Source: Sipunculus nudus (lineage: Eukaryota; Annelida; Sipuncula; Golfingiida; Sipunculidae). Taken from it: a stretch of 64,000 nucleotides of DNA. Positions 1 through 12,048 of this stretch are shown piece after piece. Each line of letters opens with the position of its first letter. The first letter of the stretch is position 1. The notes below the pieces were generated by a model, which searched no databases, was not told where the DNA came from, and saw only the letters and a list, made by a program, of their open reading frames with translations. The DNA is taken from contig CM049316.1 in the NCBI GenBank assembly GCA_026874595.1, positions 73,251,176 to 73,315,175 of the forward strand, given 5' to 3'. Made by a program: the position numbers and the translations under genes.

Positions 1-284
1 TTTTTTCAGGACCTAACGACATAATACACTAATTAAGATCATGCACAGGGAATTGGCGATAGTGATTCTGAATGACACATAATTAAAACGCGTTTCAGCT
101 TCTTATCTCGTATATTCTCCAGCTCGCACGTTTCCATCTTGTCGTGTATTCGAGGCTCCGTTCGTTCGAGAAGACCCGAGCAGCACACTTTATATTTGAT
201 GAACTCTCATTGAGACGTTCATAATTATTCGTGATGAACAAACCATGGCAACGCTCACAAAAGGGACATATGTATTACCGTATT
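1..284. other. No recognisable feature
   Basis: AT-rich sequence with no coding potential that I recognise. If the homology at 285-345 marks the 5' part of a minus-strand METTL27-like copy, the body of that gene would lie to the left of the window; none of its coding exons is visible here. Confidence 0.4.
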
Positions 285-345
285 GTGAGGTTTGTTAATC
301 AGGAATCCTTACCCTTATTACTAAACCTCCCGCCAGAATATTAAG
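285..345 (-). pseudogene. METTL27-like 5' exon remnant
   Basis: This stretch resembles 54335-54405, which I read as the short first coding exon and splice donor of the minus-strand METTL27-like paralogue. On the minus strand both contain GGCGGGAGGT, then GTAATAA, then a GTAAGG donor. Here the position of the ATG reads CTG, so the start is lost. This is inferred by comparison within the window; the rest of such a gene is not seen. Confidence 0.35.
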
Positions 346-675
346 AAAATTTGGGTGTGTAACACCACTTTATATTGTAACACGGTCCAGCTTATCCATG
401 GTTGGATCACAAGTAAGCTCTGCTCGCTAAAGCGACCCAAAAAAAATCCTTAAAGGCTCTGGCTCTCGTCTGGATAAAGAAATTGTTTAAACGAGGAAAT
501 CATTTAGAGAGGAGCATATATGGTTCATCGATTCATCCAGATTACTTTCAAATTCGATGGTTCTTTCATTGTTTTTACAATTACCCCCTCCCCCCCTAAA
601 AAAATCAACATCAGTTCACAGTCTTTTCAGCAGAGTAACAGACAAACCAACTTTGACTTACCACGTACTGACGTA
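346..675. other. No recognisable feature
   Basis: Nothing recognisable apart from homopolymer runs. The stretch ends at the left end of the TIR element that starts at 676. Confidence 0.4.
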
Positions 676-689
676 CACTCAAAAACAGA

Positions 690-1670
690 TTGGTTAAATA
701 TATAACAAATGTGATTGGTTAAGCCAGTTTTTGTTGTTTGAACCATGATATTGTTTATCTTAAACAATGCATTGTTAAAGCACTAACCAAACCAGTTGGT
801 TGTTTTAACCAAGTTTTATTGGTTAACAGAGTAAAATACTGTATGTAGGTTTAACCAATATATTGGTCAATTGATTACCAAAATATTGTTTACTTTTGCA
901 CACATATATGACTAATTTGGTTGGTTGAGATGATATTGGTTGATTTAACCAACACATTGATAATTTCAACCAACTTGTAACCAAACTCATTGGTCATTTT
1001 GATCAATTTTTATTCGTCGACCGTTTGGTTGCATATATTTAACCAGTTTTCTTGGTTGAGTTAAAAATTTGTTGATTTATCAGCATATTGGTTATTTAAC
1101 CAAACCGATTGGTAAGTTTTAACATCAGACACAAACGTGCTCCAAATGAGACACAAGAGATGCAAGCTTCACTGGCTGAGGGGCAAAACGTCTGACTTGT
1201 ATGCGAGCGGTCACAGGTTCGATTCCAAAACTGGGCGGAATGTGTGTTTCACCTTGAAACCCACACCAGAGCAACCCGAAACTGAAGAATGACTTACAAG
1301 AAGACTCCTAATCAATCTGGAGAATAAAATATATGAAAAGGAGACTGAAAGTAGCAGTGCACACATAAGTGTGACCACTAGTCTGACCAATTTGAATTGG
1401 TTCATGTAACCAATATATTATTTGATTTAACCAATTTGTTTTGGTTGACCTCAACCAAAGTACATTGGTTGAGAATAACCAAATTATTTTTGTCAAACTG
1501 ACCAATTTTGTTGTTTTAAATAATCAGCTGTGTTGGTTGCTCTGACCAATATATTGGTTGATTTGACCAATATCTGTTGTTTGATTACGACCAAAATAAA
1601 TTGTTTTTTTAAACAATAAATTGTTTGGACATATTTTGACAAATTAAATTGGTTGGATTCAACCAATTTT
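690..1670. repeat. TTGGTT/AACCAA subterminal repeat block
   Basis: The motif TTGGTT and its complement AACCAA recur dozens of times, often joined as short palindromes such as AACCAATATATTGGTT. The block is interrupted at about 1120-1370 by sequence without the motif. Such dense short motifs just inside a TIR resemble the subterminal transposase-binding repeats of CACTA-type elements. Confidence 0.7.
1165..1240 (+). repeat. tRNA-derived SINE head
   Basis: An A-box-like TGGCTGAGGGG (about 1172) is followed about 45 bp later by a perfect B box, GGTTCGATTCC (about 1216-1226), the spacing of an internal RNA polymerase III promoter. The flanks do not fold as a clean tRNA and no CCA-type end is seen, so this is read as a SINE fragment and not a tRNA gene. 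Confidence 0.5.
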
Positions 1671-1765
1671 TAGCTCAGCTGACTTTCAGTCATGCTGGGC
1701 TATAGCGATGGGTCTTTGTCCGGCGTCCTTCCGTCTGTCCGTCCGGCCGGCCGTCCGGCCGTTAG
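1668..1765 (+). repeat. Hairpin plus GTCCG-rich dispersed repeat start
   Basis: An imperfect hairpin (TTAGCTCAGCTGACT pairing with a degenerate AGTCATGCTGGGCTA) is followed by GTCC/GGCCG-rich sequence. I know this layout from a very abundant class of repeats in bivalves. A related hairpin occurs at 15064-15102. Confidence 0.45.
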
Positions 1766-1854
1766 CAGGGCACAAATCGTAACCGTAGGGGCTAGGGCCA
1801 TGAACCCTATGCAGTCTTAGAGGTTATAAAAAGATCTCCTTGCAAACCTGAAAT

Positions 1855-2765
1855 TAGGTCAGTGCGACCTATATTTTCGAAGTTATGGGATGTGTTTGCA
1901 CCCCCCAGAAATAACTCTTTGAGACAAAATTTTCATCTCAAACCTTCCATCTTTCACATACAGCTCACCTACCAACAGGGGAAGAACCATAATTTTTTTG
2001 AGGTCAAAAGGTCAAAGGTCAAGGTCACAGGGGCCTCTTCTTTGAAAAGCCTGTGGATGCATTTTAAGCCAACCCTTTCATCCCAATTCTTTGATCTTTC
2101 ACGTATAGCTCACCTACTAAGTTGGAGAAGAATCCTATATAATTTGAGGTCACAAGGTCAAAGGTCAGGGTCACAGGATCCACTACTTTGAAAAGGTTCT
2201 GGACACATTTCAAGCTAGACTTTTCATTTCAAACCTTCCAGCACTGATATAACGCTTCTCTGCCAACAGGGGAAAAGACCTGTTGATTTTGAGGTCAAAG
2301 GTCAAGTTCACAGCACCCACTTCTTGCGTGGAGTCTTTTTCAGGCAAACTTTTCAATCAGTACCTTCAATCTGTCATATATGGCTTACCTACCAATAGGA
2401 GAAGAAGCCTATTGATGTTGAGGTCAAAAAGTCAAAGGTCAAGGTCACAATATTTAATTGTTCTAAATGCTTGTGAGCATATTTCAAGTGTAACTGTTCA
2501 ACCCAAACCTTCAGTCTTTCACATATGCCACATCTATGCATCACTCAGTTTGACTCAAACTTCATATTTATGGGTCTTTTTGCTTGAATAAATAACTTAT
2601 TGATTTTGGGGTCAGCTGGTCAGCAGGTTAAAGGTTGCAGGTCAAAGTTATTCACCCATTGGTTGCAAAGTAATTACACCAGATTTAAGTGGTTAGTAGT
2701 TACCCATCATTTAGAAAAATCCAGTTGATATATGGGCAAAAGGCCAAGGTCATAGGTCAGGGATG
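1855..2765 (+). repeat. Degenerate ~130-bp tandem repeat with AGGTCA clusters
   Basis: About six diverged units each contain a phrase like CTTTCACATATAGCTCACCTACC, then a run such as GGTCAAAGGTCAAGGTCAC. The AGGTCA hexamers are mostly direct repeats spaced 0-2 bp. The open frames at 1862-2191 and 2283-2591 are by-products of the repeat. A related unit starts at about 6086. Confidence 0.6.
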
Positions 2766-4050
2766 TTCACAATTACTTATTTTATAGACCATCTCTATTT
2801 TTCTTGTATGTATAACCATCCCACTCCAGCTGGTACATCTCCCTGTGTGGCTGTAATTGTGAGTGACACTGGTGACATATGACTCCCTTTTGTATCAGCC
2901 TATTAAGTGATAAGGCTCAGTGATAAGTACCTCGTTACTTCATAACAAAAACACTGTTGTCAGAATGCTTCAGCCAGGCATTAAGACTATGAGAGTATAG
3001 TATTAAGGTTTAGCTACTGATTTATAAGATGATGGGAACATTTTGCAGTTTATTTTATGGAATCCTAGCAATAAACTTAGTTTCCTAGATATCTGAATAT
3101 TTTAATATATATCACCACATATAAAAGAAAGTGTTTGTTCTCATAATATGTGGATATGTACCTTGATTTAGGATGGCTTTTTGTTTTATTTCAAGACTCT
3201 TAGTCATGCTTTCTGCATTTCTTTTCTTTCAGGTTTGGCAGTTTACCTACCCTGCTGACCCCATTGAAAAGCAGAGTGATAATATAAAATATTGGACTTA
3301 CACTTTTTACAATTATATATCTATAAATCTGATATGAGGGCCTGGACATGCCTTTTGAATTATTTTGGGCATCCATTACTGGATAATTTGCCCGAAGTTT
3401 GGTCTCTTATTGGAGAATGTGGGATATCAAATGTCATACTTGTCAGAAATCCATTATGTCTGCCAGTTAGCCACCTTGGAAATTCTTTCCCCAGTGCAGT
3501 TTCAGTAATTTTTCTTTAATGTTTGGTCCGATTTAGAGAATGTTTGTTGTCTGATTTCAGACTTGTCAGAAGTCCAATATGGACACCAGGCAACCATCTT
3601 TTAATTCCTTTTGATCATTTTATCTCATGTAAAGGATTGGGTCAAATATTTCTGAATAAATATTGCCATCATTTATAAAAGTGCAGTACAGTTGGCTTGT
3701 ATTGAATAAAAATTCACTCAGAAGCACCCGTTTCTCAATAATTCTTGCATGTATTTCCTTGATTTTTGCTATATATTTTGATCTTATATTTGCCCTTTGT
3801 GGTGTTCCTTTTGAGACTGACAGGTTTCAAGCAAGCTGTTGGAATAGTTCCTGATAGCTTAACAATCATGCATTTTCCTCAGACCATCAATTCACTGTGT
3901 TTTAGCCAGACATAGGTGATATATATTTCTGTTGTCATAGAAAATTTTCAACAAATTGACAAATTGGTTCTTCAAAATTTGACTGGAAGTTGTGAATCTC
4001 AGTCCATGATGTCACAGGTCATGCTTGGCAGCTGAGCGTCATGACCCATG
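2766..4050. other. Interior of TIR element, nothing recognised
   Basis: AT-rich sequence with scattered short open frames. None shows a protein-like composition that I recognise. Confidence 0.4.
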
Positions 4051-4134
4051 GGTCACTTGTTTAGTTGATTAAACCAATCTTTTTTTGAGTGTTTCGGCAG
4101 AAGTGTAACAATAATAATGTAATCTATAACTGCA

Positions 4135-4270
4135 GATCAGTGATCAGTTGTCTTGTGTGTCCAACTGTTTTGTGAATTACTGTGATAAACTTTGAAGTGT
4201 GCGTTTATCTGTTGATTAATTGCCCAACAACTGTTTGGTAAGTCATTGTGATGTGAGAAGATATCTTGTA
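4135..4270 (+). repeat. METTL27-upstream repeat, copy 1
   Basis: It starts near TGATCAGTTG and contains TCTGTTGATTAATTG. A strong plus-strand splice-donor-like GTAAGTCATTGTGA begins at 4238. Diverged copies in the same orientation occur at 38436-38580 and 54652-54780. It could be a non-coding first exon with its donor, or simply part of a duplicated upstream region. Confidence 0.45.
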
Positions 4271-4723
4271 TCGTGACCTTTGTCAATATAATGCCCGAGT
4301 TTTGAGAATTCGGATCTCGCAAAAATGTTAAATCTCTAATGAACTAGCGAGGATTCTTTAATAAAAGGCTAATATAATATCATTTAAACCTAGAAATAAT
4401 TGAATTAACACTCTGGGCAATGTGTCAGAAAATTCTTTAATCTAGTTCTTGTTATGCCTTTTTAGAGGTTTTCTTGAGAAGTCTATATAACGTAATCGAA
4501 TGGCTTTGGGTATGAATATTTATATATATAATGAATATGCAGATGTTTTTATTTTACAATTACGGGCAAAACATTCACCCAAACCCTAATCTTCAAATCC
4601 AATTTTTCTTCTATTTATTCTCCCAGTTACCAGATTTGTAGTCATTGCTTGGTAGACCCTATACTTGTATTACGTGTATACATAAGTGTCCATGTATTAT
4701 ATCAATTCCAGCTTAAGTGCCTG

Positions 4724-4725
<2 letters not shown>

Positions 4726-4798
<73 letters not shown>
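4726..4798. repeat. (TA)n microsatellite
   Basis: Uninterrupted TA dinucleotide run of about 73 bp. Confidence 0.95.
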
Positions 4799-4802
<4 letters not shown>

Positions 4803-5121
4803 CCATTGAACACGTAGCAGATCATTCAACCTCAGTCTCCAGTACATAAAGTGTATCTTGGGCTCATACATATGTTCATTATAATTATAAAATGTACTAA
4901 CGAAGGTTGTCCTCTGTTCATTTCTCTAACACACAACACGCCGAGTTCTGATATATAACCTGGCGTATGTTTAAGTCCCATATCAGTAACCTTACCCAGC
5001 TCGCGATTCTGAGCGCCCGTGTATTAAGTATAATTACACACTAAATATATCGTATACATATCCTTGTGCCTAACCGGGCCTTTGAAATCAGCCCTGTTTA
5101 TAAGTGGTGTAGTGCACTTTA

Positions 5122-5260
5122 CCTGAATGATTCTGTAGCATCTACTGCAGGCCAGTGGTGCAATATAAATATGTGCTGAGGCCACACGGTGTGCAAAAAT
5201 AAAGTAATACGGTCCCTCAGTGCAAGGTTGTCAAGGTCACCTGCTCAACACATGGTCTGT
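5122..5260 (-). other. Possible minus-strand 5' non-coding exon (METTL27-like family)
   Basis: The minus strand matches 54829-54965 through most of its length, ending at a donor-like site CATTCAG|GTAAAG here and AATTCAG|GTAAGG there. Conservation of the donor in two diverged copies suggests a first, untranslated exon. No downstream METTL27 coding exons are visible to the left within the window, so this would be an orphan or pseudogene exon. Confidence 0.35.
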
Positions 5261-6085
5261 CCTGATGACCCAGAAAACCACCCGCATGTGAACACAACTA
5301 ATAAGGACGGATACAGTAGTTTAGGGAGGTGGTTTACCATCTACACTACTAAACAATTGCTTATTCCGTATCCGTGCCAGAACTGTAACCGGTTCCGTGT
5401 CCGGACCGCATAAGTGGAAACAAAGCTTAATACAGGAGGGTCAACGTTTTTCTGTGTCAGGGTATGACCAGAACCAAGAGGGCAGTCCACATATGCTGAT
5501 GAATATAATACATTTAAATTTATGGAAAATGTCAGTCAGTATGGACGGTGTATCTCTAAGTAAACAAGAGTTTACGAAAATATATATCATCGTATAAGGC
5601 GTCCATGCATCTAACTATTTAAACATTTGTTTTATATTTGTCACTATTTCATAAACATTTGCTATTTATTTACAGAAAGTTACACTTACGTTTCTCTTAT
5701 ATTATCCTCACGCACAGCTCAGATCAGTTTTTCAACCGTGAATGTTCATGTGTTGTGCTGCACGAAATGTATGTTAATTTATCCAAGGTCAATGAATATA
5801 ACATACATCTCAACTGTGACCTGTCAAAGGTCGAATGTCACTTAACATTACCTATGGATGATCAAGCGTTGACTCCGACATTGTTTTGAATCCCTCCACG
5901 CAGTCTCTCTGCCAATTAATTCCATGGTGTTTGATTAGCGACAAGAGGGGCTTACGACGCAAGATGTGTCTTAAATATTGTTCAAATTATCATCATACAA
6001 AAAAGAGATGGAACCGTTCAAAGGTGCAGTGACAACTCAGAGACTGATCCAGTGTAATATACAGAGAAATCTTAAGCAAGCTCCA
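5261..6085. other. No recognisable gene
   Basis: Short overlapping open frames around 5189-5889 lack any motif that I recognise. One AGGTCA-like phrase lies near 5820. Confidence 0.4.
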
Positions 6086-6200
6086 TGGAAAGCTAAAATT
6101 AGGTCATCGTGACCTATATTTTGCATGCTACCTGCCAAAACACCTTGGGATATGTCCATGGAATCTTGAAGTTAGGTCATAGTGACTCATTATACTTTCC
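6086..6200 (+). repeat. AGGTCA-type dispersed repeat fragment
   Basis: The phrase AAATTAGGTCATCGTGACCT, continuing into TATATTTT, is nearly the same as one at about 1850-1875 (AAATTAGGTCAGTGCGACCT). It is a second fragment of the repeat family found in the TIR element at 676-4091. A weaker AGGTCATAGTGAC unit follows at about 6175. Confidence 0.5.
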
Positions 6201-9200
6201 AAAAACATTTCAAGCGCCAAGACAGTCAAACAGGGTATAATACTTGACTACGGTTGGAGCAAGAATCTTCTGTTGTACTAATTGTTGCTTTGCCTTGATA
6301 CGGGACAATGATCATAGCATTGATTTATTATGGCTCCGCTTTTAATACTGAGTAAAGCGTCTTAATCAGATCTTGAATATTAACCATGGCTGCAGTGACG
6401 TATGAGCGACTGGATCCGTCATGTAAGAACCAGCTAGCTGAGCTGCTCTCTTCGATTCATGTAGACATATTGCGACGGTATTTCTTCTGTTTCCTTGCTT
6501 GCTAGGTTCTTTTTCTGTGTTAACAGTGCATAGTTTATATGTGATGATGTAGGCGGGGATATACATCCCTTGCCTAATTTTATTACAGGTGTTATGTACA
6601 TATAAATATCCCTATGAAAACTGATACTAAATCAATGTATCATAAAACTTTCTCCCTGGACAAAGGGGTTCCAAGCACTGATAGCTTTGTATGGCGCTGC
6701 AATAAATGTAAGTAAAGCCAGATATGCATTCTAATGAATACAAGCTTCCGGCATTCCCTTATTTGGCTTTAAGTGACTTCAGATCTGTGATGGTTCTTCA
6801 GTGGCCCAATCCCGAAATGCATGAGAATTTCATGAGATTCCGTTCATTTTTGCGTGGGTTATTATGCAAACAAAAACACAAACACATGCACACAAAATAC
6901 AAATGCGATGAACGCATACCCTTCTGGTGGAGGAAATAAATCGCGATGGTGTGAAATTGTAGATTAATGGCTCCGACATGATTCAATAGCAAAATAAAGG
7001 TACAATTTTCGAAAACTAGTTATTTTGATAATAAGACTGCCCTGAGAAACATACGGCAACTAAAACAACCACTAGCTAACTAGACTTTTTGTGACCTTTA
7101 TGTTCCCCATATTCCATTTTATTGGGCTATAGTTAATATAGCACCTGAAATGGAACAACATGATATCTGGAGATATTTTGCCAAAAGATATCATCATTTA
7201 TTTAACATATAAATACATTTTTGGAAGTACAATTTTTTTTTATCCAAATTCGACACTGAACTGTCAGTCTATTTTCAGTATGAAAACTCCCCTACAACCA
7301 ACACTGTAAATAATTAAAATTTAAATACGTTTGTACCTTGGCACGATTAACAGGCTGGGCCAGTTTTTAAGGGAGAACCTGCATATAGAAATACATTGTT
7401 TCATCTTTATCCTCTAGATATCCTAATAAGAAAATAAATTGCTTCACAGGAAAAAAGGTTTTTTGCTCAAAAACACACAATCACCGTTGGCATGTCTTAC
7501 AATATGTTTGAACATCAAACAGTATTCGGGATATGTTATTTTGGTCCCGCATGATGATCTCGCACAGAAATCTCTAAAATGACGCCACATGGAGCGTTTT
7601 AAATATATCGCGCGACATTTTAATAATTTATTTTAAAAAGATGCCAGTCATGTTTTTCTAATTGAATCTGAAATGCAAAGCCCGCTTTCCCTAGTATTAA
7701 TTCGCCATCTCGCCCTTCAGAATGCGTTAAAAGGCACCACGCCCCTCAAGGCTCCAGTCTCGTTATGAACTCCGTGGCCGTCTTAAAAAATAAAGTTGCT
7801 GCGTCAACATTATATAGTATCCACCTGTTAATATATAATATATACATTTTATGCTGTAATCGTTTAACATTTTTTTTTTTATAAAGGAAACTTCCACTTT
7901 CATATATTTTTCTTATATTTTAGAAGTAAATTCTGTTGATATGTTTCTATGCGGTATCTTCAACAAGACTTTCAGACTTTTAACGTATGTGTTCTATGAT
8001 TAGTGCTCTATCATCGTACATTTTTTTCCCAGTGACATTAGTAATACATAAGTAGGTTTACATTAGCATTAGTCGTACGCGTTGTGAATTAAATAAAAAG
8101 TAGGAAAGTCAAACGTGAGAAGAACGGAGGGAAATCAGGAGCGGTCGACATTAAGTTGTTCAGCTTGTAAAACCATGACTGGTCGTGAATAATGATCAGA
8201 CGGGTCTTCAACTAGAATTGCTTTGAGGGCCAATGTCAGCAAATCACATGAATTTGGGGTTAATAAATTATTATAGTGGACTCAATTTAATACTTTAATA
8301 CTTATAACAGCCAAAACAAATGGTTCAAAAGCAATTGGTTCCCATAAATTTTAGCACTTAGACCGACCGTAAACTACCCCCCCTACCAGGTCTAACTTTT
8401 TGCTCAAATCTCGGCCTAAAATGCAGAGATAATGTGAGTTTATCTCTAGTCCGTTTTTGAGCATACGGTCTAAAGTTGGTCTGCAGATTAAAGAGAGACT
8501 AACCATTAGTCGGCCTTTGTGCATAGAGCCCTTAAGCTCCCCCGAACCCACAACCCCACGGGAGGTGCATGGGCCCAAAAACACCGACTTTGGCAAGCTG
8601 GAAATATAAGTCTGTTGGAGTACGCTGTTTACCGTAGACCTGGAAATCCCCCTTTTCAACGTCACTTGTTGGTGGACAAGTATAATCTTTCAAACGCACG
8701 TAGCAATAATATCTTGTTATTTTATTGTTGAGTATAAACAGTAATTATAATATCCATTCAACTTTTTTGTTAACATTATCTTGCAATTAAAAAAATCATT
8801 AAGAGTGGTCACATCTTGTTTTGCAACGAGATGCAAAGAAAGATGCAAAAACGCAGCTTTTGACAATGTACGTGATATTTGATACAGCCAGGCATAAAAT
8901 ATACTATCTAGCCTATGCATAAAAATAAGTGAACGTAAATTTCATAATTTTAGTTAAACTACTTATATATTAATATTGGTCACATAATAATGGTCACATT
9001 TTTTAAATGCCCTGACAACTTGTAGTAGAGGGTATCAGGTCCGCCCTGCCTTTAAAATTTTAAGGGTTTTGATGTGCATGATAATATTGATAAGCAAGGG
9101 TCTAAGAATCAATGAAATATTTATTTGTAGGTAAATCTACATTTCTCGAGCATTTAACTGATACTCAATTTATAGCACAACAGTTTGTCTGGTTATTTCA

Positions 9201-9540
9201 TCACATTTTATTTCATGTTTTATGAATGAATGGTACACAAACATTTTTTCCCCTTATGAGTATCCGTTTCACGTGCAGACGTAGTATAGTCTGTCAGATG
9301 TTCAAATGTAATACAAAACACAGTTTCGATCATTTTCTTACAGTCAGTTTCTTCAGTAGTAACGTGTAAGATTCCTTGTGTACTGAATACGGAATGCGTG
9401 TTGAGAGATTTCATATGAACCTGCGCGGGCATCCGGAAGGTTAAAAATCGCAACATGTAGAGATGGGTTTGCTTAAACGCGTTCCGCATCACGCATTCGG
9501 TACTTATAAAGCTAAGCTTTAGCTTGCAAATATATTCGAC
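6201..9540. other. Intergenic, nothing recognised
   Basis: No protein-like frame or structured repeat that I can support. Open frames of 60-104 codons (for example 8351-8665 minus) have no recognisable family and overlap antisense frames. Confidence 0.4.
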
Positions 9541-9544
9541 TTTA

Positions 9545-9838
9545 CCTATGTTTTACCTCCGCTAAGTGGCAAGGGGGAATTTTTGCGGGCGTTAGTTTGT
9601 TTGTTTGTCTGTTAGCAACATTAGTCAAAAATGTTATTGACGGGATTGATGAAATCTTCAAGATGGCACGGCAATGATCGAAGGAATACTTGATTTAATT
9701 TTGATCGATACGGATAACATTCTTGATCCAGGAATATTGTAAAGGAAAAATGCTGCTTTTCTGACGGTTCCATATGCGGGTATGAGTTGCCATGGCGGAG
9801 GTTGCGCGCTCTAAGTGCTTTCTAGTTATAATAGGAAG
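9545..9838 (+). repeat. Widespread 'CCTCCGC...GGCGGAGG' dispersed repeat
   Basis: It begins near CCTCCGCTAAGTGGCAAGGG, continues with GTTTGTTTGTTTGTCTGTTAGC, and ends with GGCGGAGGTTGCGCGCTCTA followed by GTGCTTTCTAGTTA. I recall this layout from repeats spread through many animal genomes. A reverse-oriented relative is at 30628-30860 and a short end fragment at 33418-33458. Confidence 0.6.
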
Positions 9839-10279
9839 TTAGTTATAGAAACATTTGTATTTTTAGTGTCAAAGGTAGTTGATGCCACAGTTGTTTGGGG
9901 TTTGCCAGCAAAAACAGCTTAACTGCCTTCGGCAAAGATCGGAATGCCTAACTGCTTATTCACAACACAGGCATGTGACCCAAACCAGCGCAGGATTAAA
10001 GTATATTGTAAATATGAAAAACCCTGCTTGCAGTGTGTGGCCTGACATTTGTCCCATTACCTGATGAACTGCATGGTCGGTATATGTGAATTATATATGT
10101 GAAATAAACGTGACTCTCGATCCATTGGCACTCATCCTTTTTTTTGGTCGGGGTAACTGCCCCCATTTTTAATGCTGACTTATCTATTTTATGATCTAAG
10201 TATTTACATCTGCAGAGTTCCATTCGAATAAATGACTACTTGAAAGGGCGTTAGGACTCGATTCATTTTATTTCATATC
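9839..10279. other. No recognisable feature
   Basis: Nothing supported. The open frame at 9879-10064 has no recognisable family. Confidence 0.4.
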
Positions 10280-10540
10280 CTAGTGGCATCCAGGCCCGGT
10301 GTCTACCGCACCTGTAGGTTCTGGGTGTGTGATCATTCCCATAGCTGGGTCATAACAGCGAGGGACAACCCAAATACGCACTCGTTTGTGAGTGATACAC
10401 GGCTGTAAGGTACAGCCTTCCCATTAAGCCTACAGCGGCCATCACCCTGGGTTGGCGCCAAACGTGAAAATCTCACCGCTCCTTGGCTGATATTTGAACT
10501 CATGACCTCCCGGCTTTGAGTCATGTATTCTATCTAAATG
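10280..10540 (-). repeat. tRNA-derived SINE, minus strand
   Basis: Read on the minus strand, about 10460-10540 has a tRNA-like arrangement: TAGAATACATGACTCAAAGC followed by the B-box-like GGTCATGAGTTCAAATAT. A longer body follows (through GGTTGTCCC at about 10360) down to about 10280. Such a tRNA-related head plus unrelated body is typical of a SINE. No clear poly(A) or simple-repeat tail was found. Confidence 0.45.
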
Positions 10541-10618
10541 GCACTAATTTCTCATGTCAGCATGCAACAATGGTTAGTCATACACTGTTAGAAGAAAAGG
10601 TATTTTAATAGGTATGAA

Positions 10619-10793
10619 AAGGGTATTTTAAGTGTCCAAATACGAATACCCTTTCTAAGGTATTTTGAATTACCCTTTTATAAAATACCTTATAAAAGGT
10701 ATTTCAGAAATACCTTTCACAAGGTATTTTATAAAAGGGTATTTCAAAATACCTTTAAAAGGGTATTCGTATTTGGACACTTAAAATACCCTT
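10619..10793. repeat. 175-bp near-perfect palindrome
   Basis: Two 87-nt arms (10619-10705 and 10707-10793) meet at a single central base and differ at about five positions. Each arm contains AAGTGTCCAAATACGAATAC and several AAGGTATTTT motifs. Weaker complementarity extends outwards to about 10597 and 10825. It lies just inside the left end of the large TIR element. Confidence 0.9.
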
Positions 10794-10829
10794 ACATTTA
10801 ATAAGGTATTTTTAAATACCTTAAATTAT

Positions 10830-12048
10830 TAATCAAGCAAATGATACTGTTTGTAAATGAAAAAAAGTTCATACACTGATTTATCCATTTAGATGTTAAT
10901 ATATACATTACACAGTGATATAGGGATATGGACAAATCACTGAAAAAAAAAACAAGAATGAGAAAACTCATCAGTCATTAAAAATATAGTGCTCATATCC
11001 ATCCATCTATACAACGCATTATATACAAAGGATGTCACGTGTATTGCTACATCTTAAATGGATGATTACAATTGTGGAAGGGTCCTCATATCTCATATTA
11101 TTAATCTTTGTTGCATGGCACAACAGAACTGCTCAGTTACACAAGCAGTACTACTACATTTTATTTGTTAGATAGTTCTTTTCACACTAACTTGAATTCT
11201 GTAGCCCAGGACATGGCACCCTTTTGCACCTGGACATTATGTCCCATGACTAATTTTTCAGTTATAGTAGACATGTCTTAGAGAACCTGGCCTCCACCGC
11301 CTGTCTAAATTTAGTCGAGTTCACTCAGGATGTTCATCCCATCCAGTCTGACCTGGAACGTGCTACCCGTCCTGATTATAGACGGATGTGGAGTGGCAGC
11401 CTGAAAACAAGATCAAAGATCACCTATTCATTTAATGACTCTTAATTGTTGGGCATATCTATATATTTCCATGGAAATAGTAATAATTCCTGGTCTTATA
11501 ATCTTACTGAAAATATTTATTGTATCCTTTTTTTTTAAATATGTTTATGAGGATGATTTATTTTTTTCTATAATCCTACTATTATAACATTCCTTTGAGC
11601 ATGAATTGTTGGGTTTATTTAAGAACTTCATACATTTTATATGATTTATTTCTTGAAGTGAAGTAATTGTTAACCAAGTTGAAATTACAGGTTTTATCAA
11701 CTGAGCTTTCATTACTTGAACTTATCTCACGTTTCTTTACAACAAGAACCTTTACATCCTCCAAAAAAGGACAGGTAGCAGTTGGTAAGCTAATTCCAGC
11801 CCCTCCTCGGTAAAAAAAATATTTAAAACAGCAATACACAATATATCTGAATGACACTGACACTTCCTTAACTTAACTATACAGTTACATTCGGTTCAAA
11901 TGAATACTACCTGCCACTGCTTGTCAAGACAATCTGTCTATAGGATAACATTTTCATAATATACTGTATAAATTATAGAGTTTATATGTGCTGAATAATA
12001 TCTATGGCACTTAAACTAAAGTGATGTTGAAATACACAACAGTACAAA
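10830..12048. other. Interior of large TIR element, nothing recognised
   Basis: AT-rich sequence without a supported gene. The minus-strand open frame at 11615-11863 has no recognisable family. Confidence 0.4.

Larger units (their letters stand above)
676..4091. mobile_element. Non-autonomous TIR element with CACT ends
   Basis: The left end reads CACTCAAAAACAGATTGGTT and the right end, reverse-complemented, reads CACTCAAAAAAAGATTGGTT, so the two ends match at 19 of 20 bases in inverted orientation. Flanks are TA on the left and TT on the right, so a TA target duplication is possible but not clean. The interior has a left block of TTGGTT/AACCAA motifs, a tRNA-like SINE head, and an AGGTCA-rich tandem region. 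No transposase is seen. CACT-type ends with element-specific subterminal repeats suggest a CACTA/EnSpm-like non-autonomous element; that assignment is inference. It separates sequences (around 0.3 kb and 4.1 kb) that lie about 300 bp apart at 54.3-54.8 kb, which fits an insertion. Confidence 0.55.

Noticed and set aside
1165-1240. A true tRNA gene
   Set aside because: The A and B boxes are good, but the acceptor and anticodon stems do not close cleanly and the site lies inside a repeat element. A SINE head is more likely.
1862-2591. 109- and 102-codon open frames
   Set aside because: They lie in the degenerate AGGTCA tandem repeat, and the similarity between them is that of the repeat.
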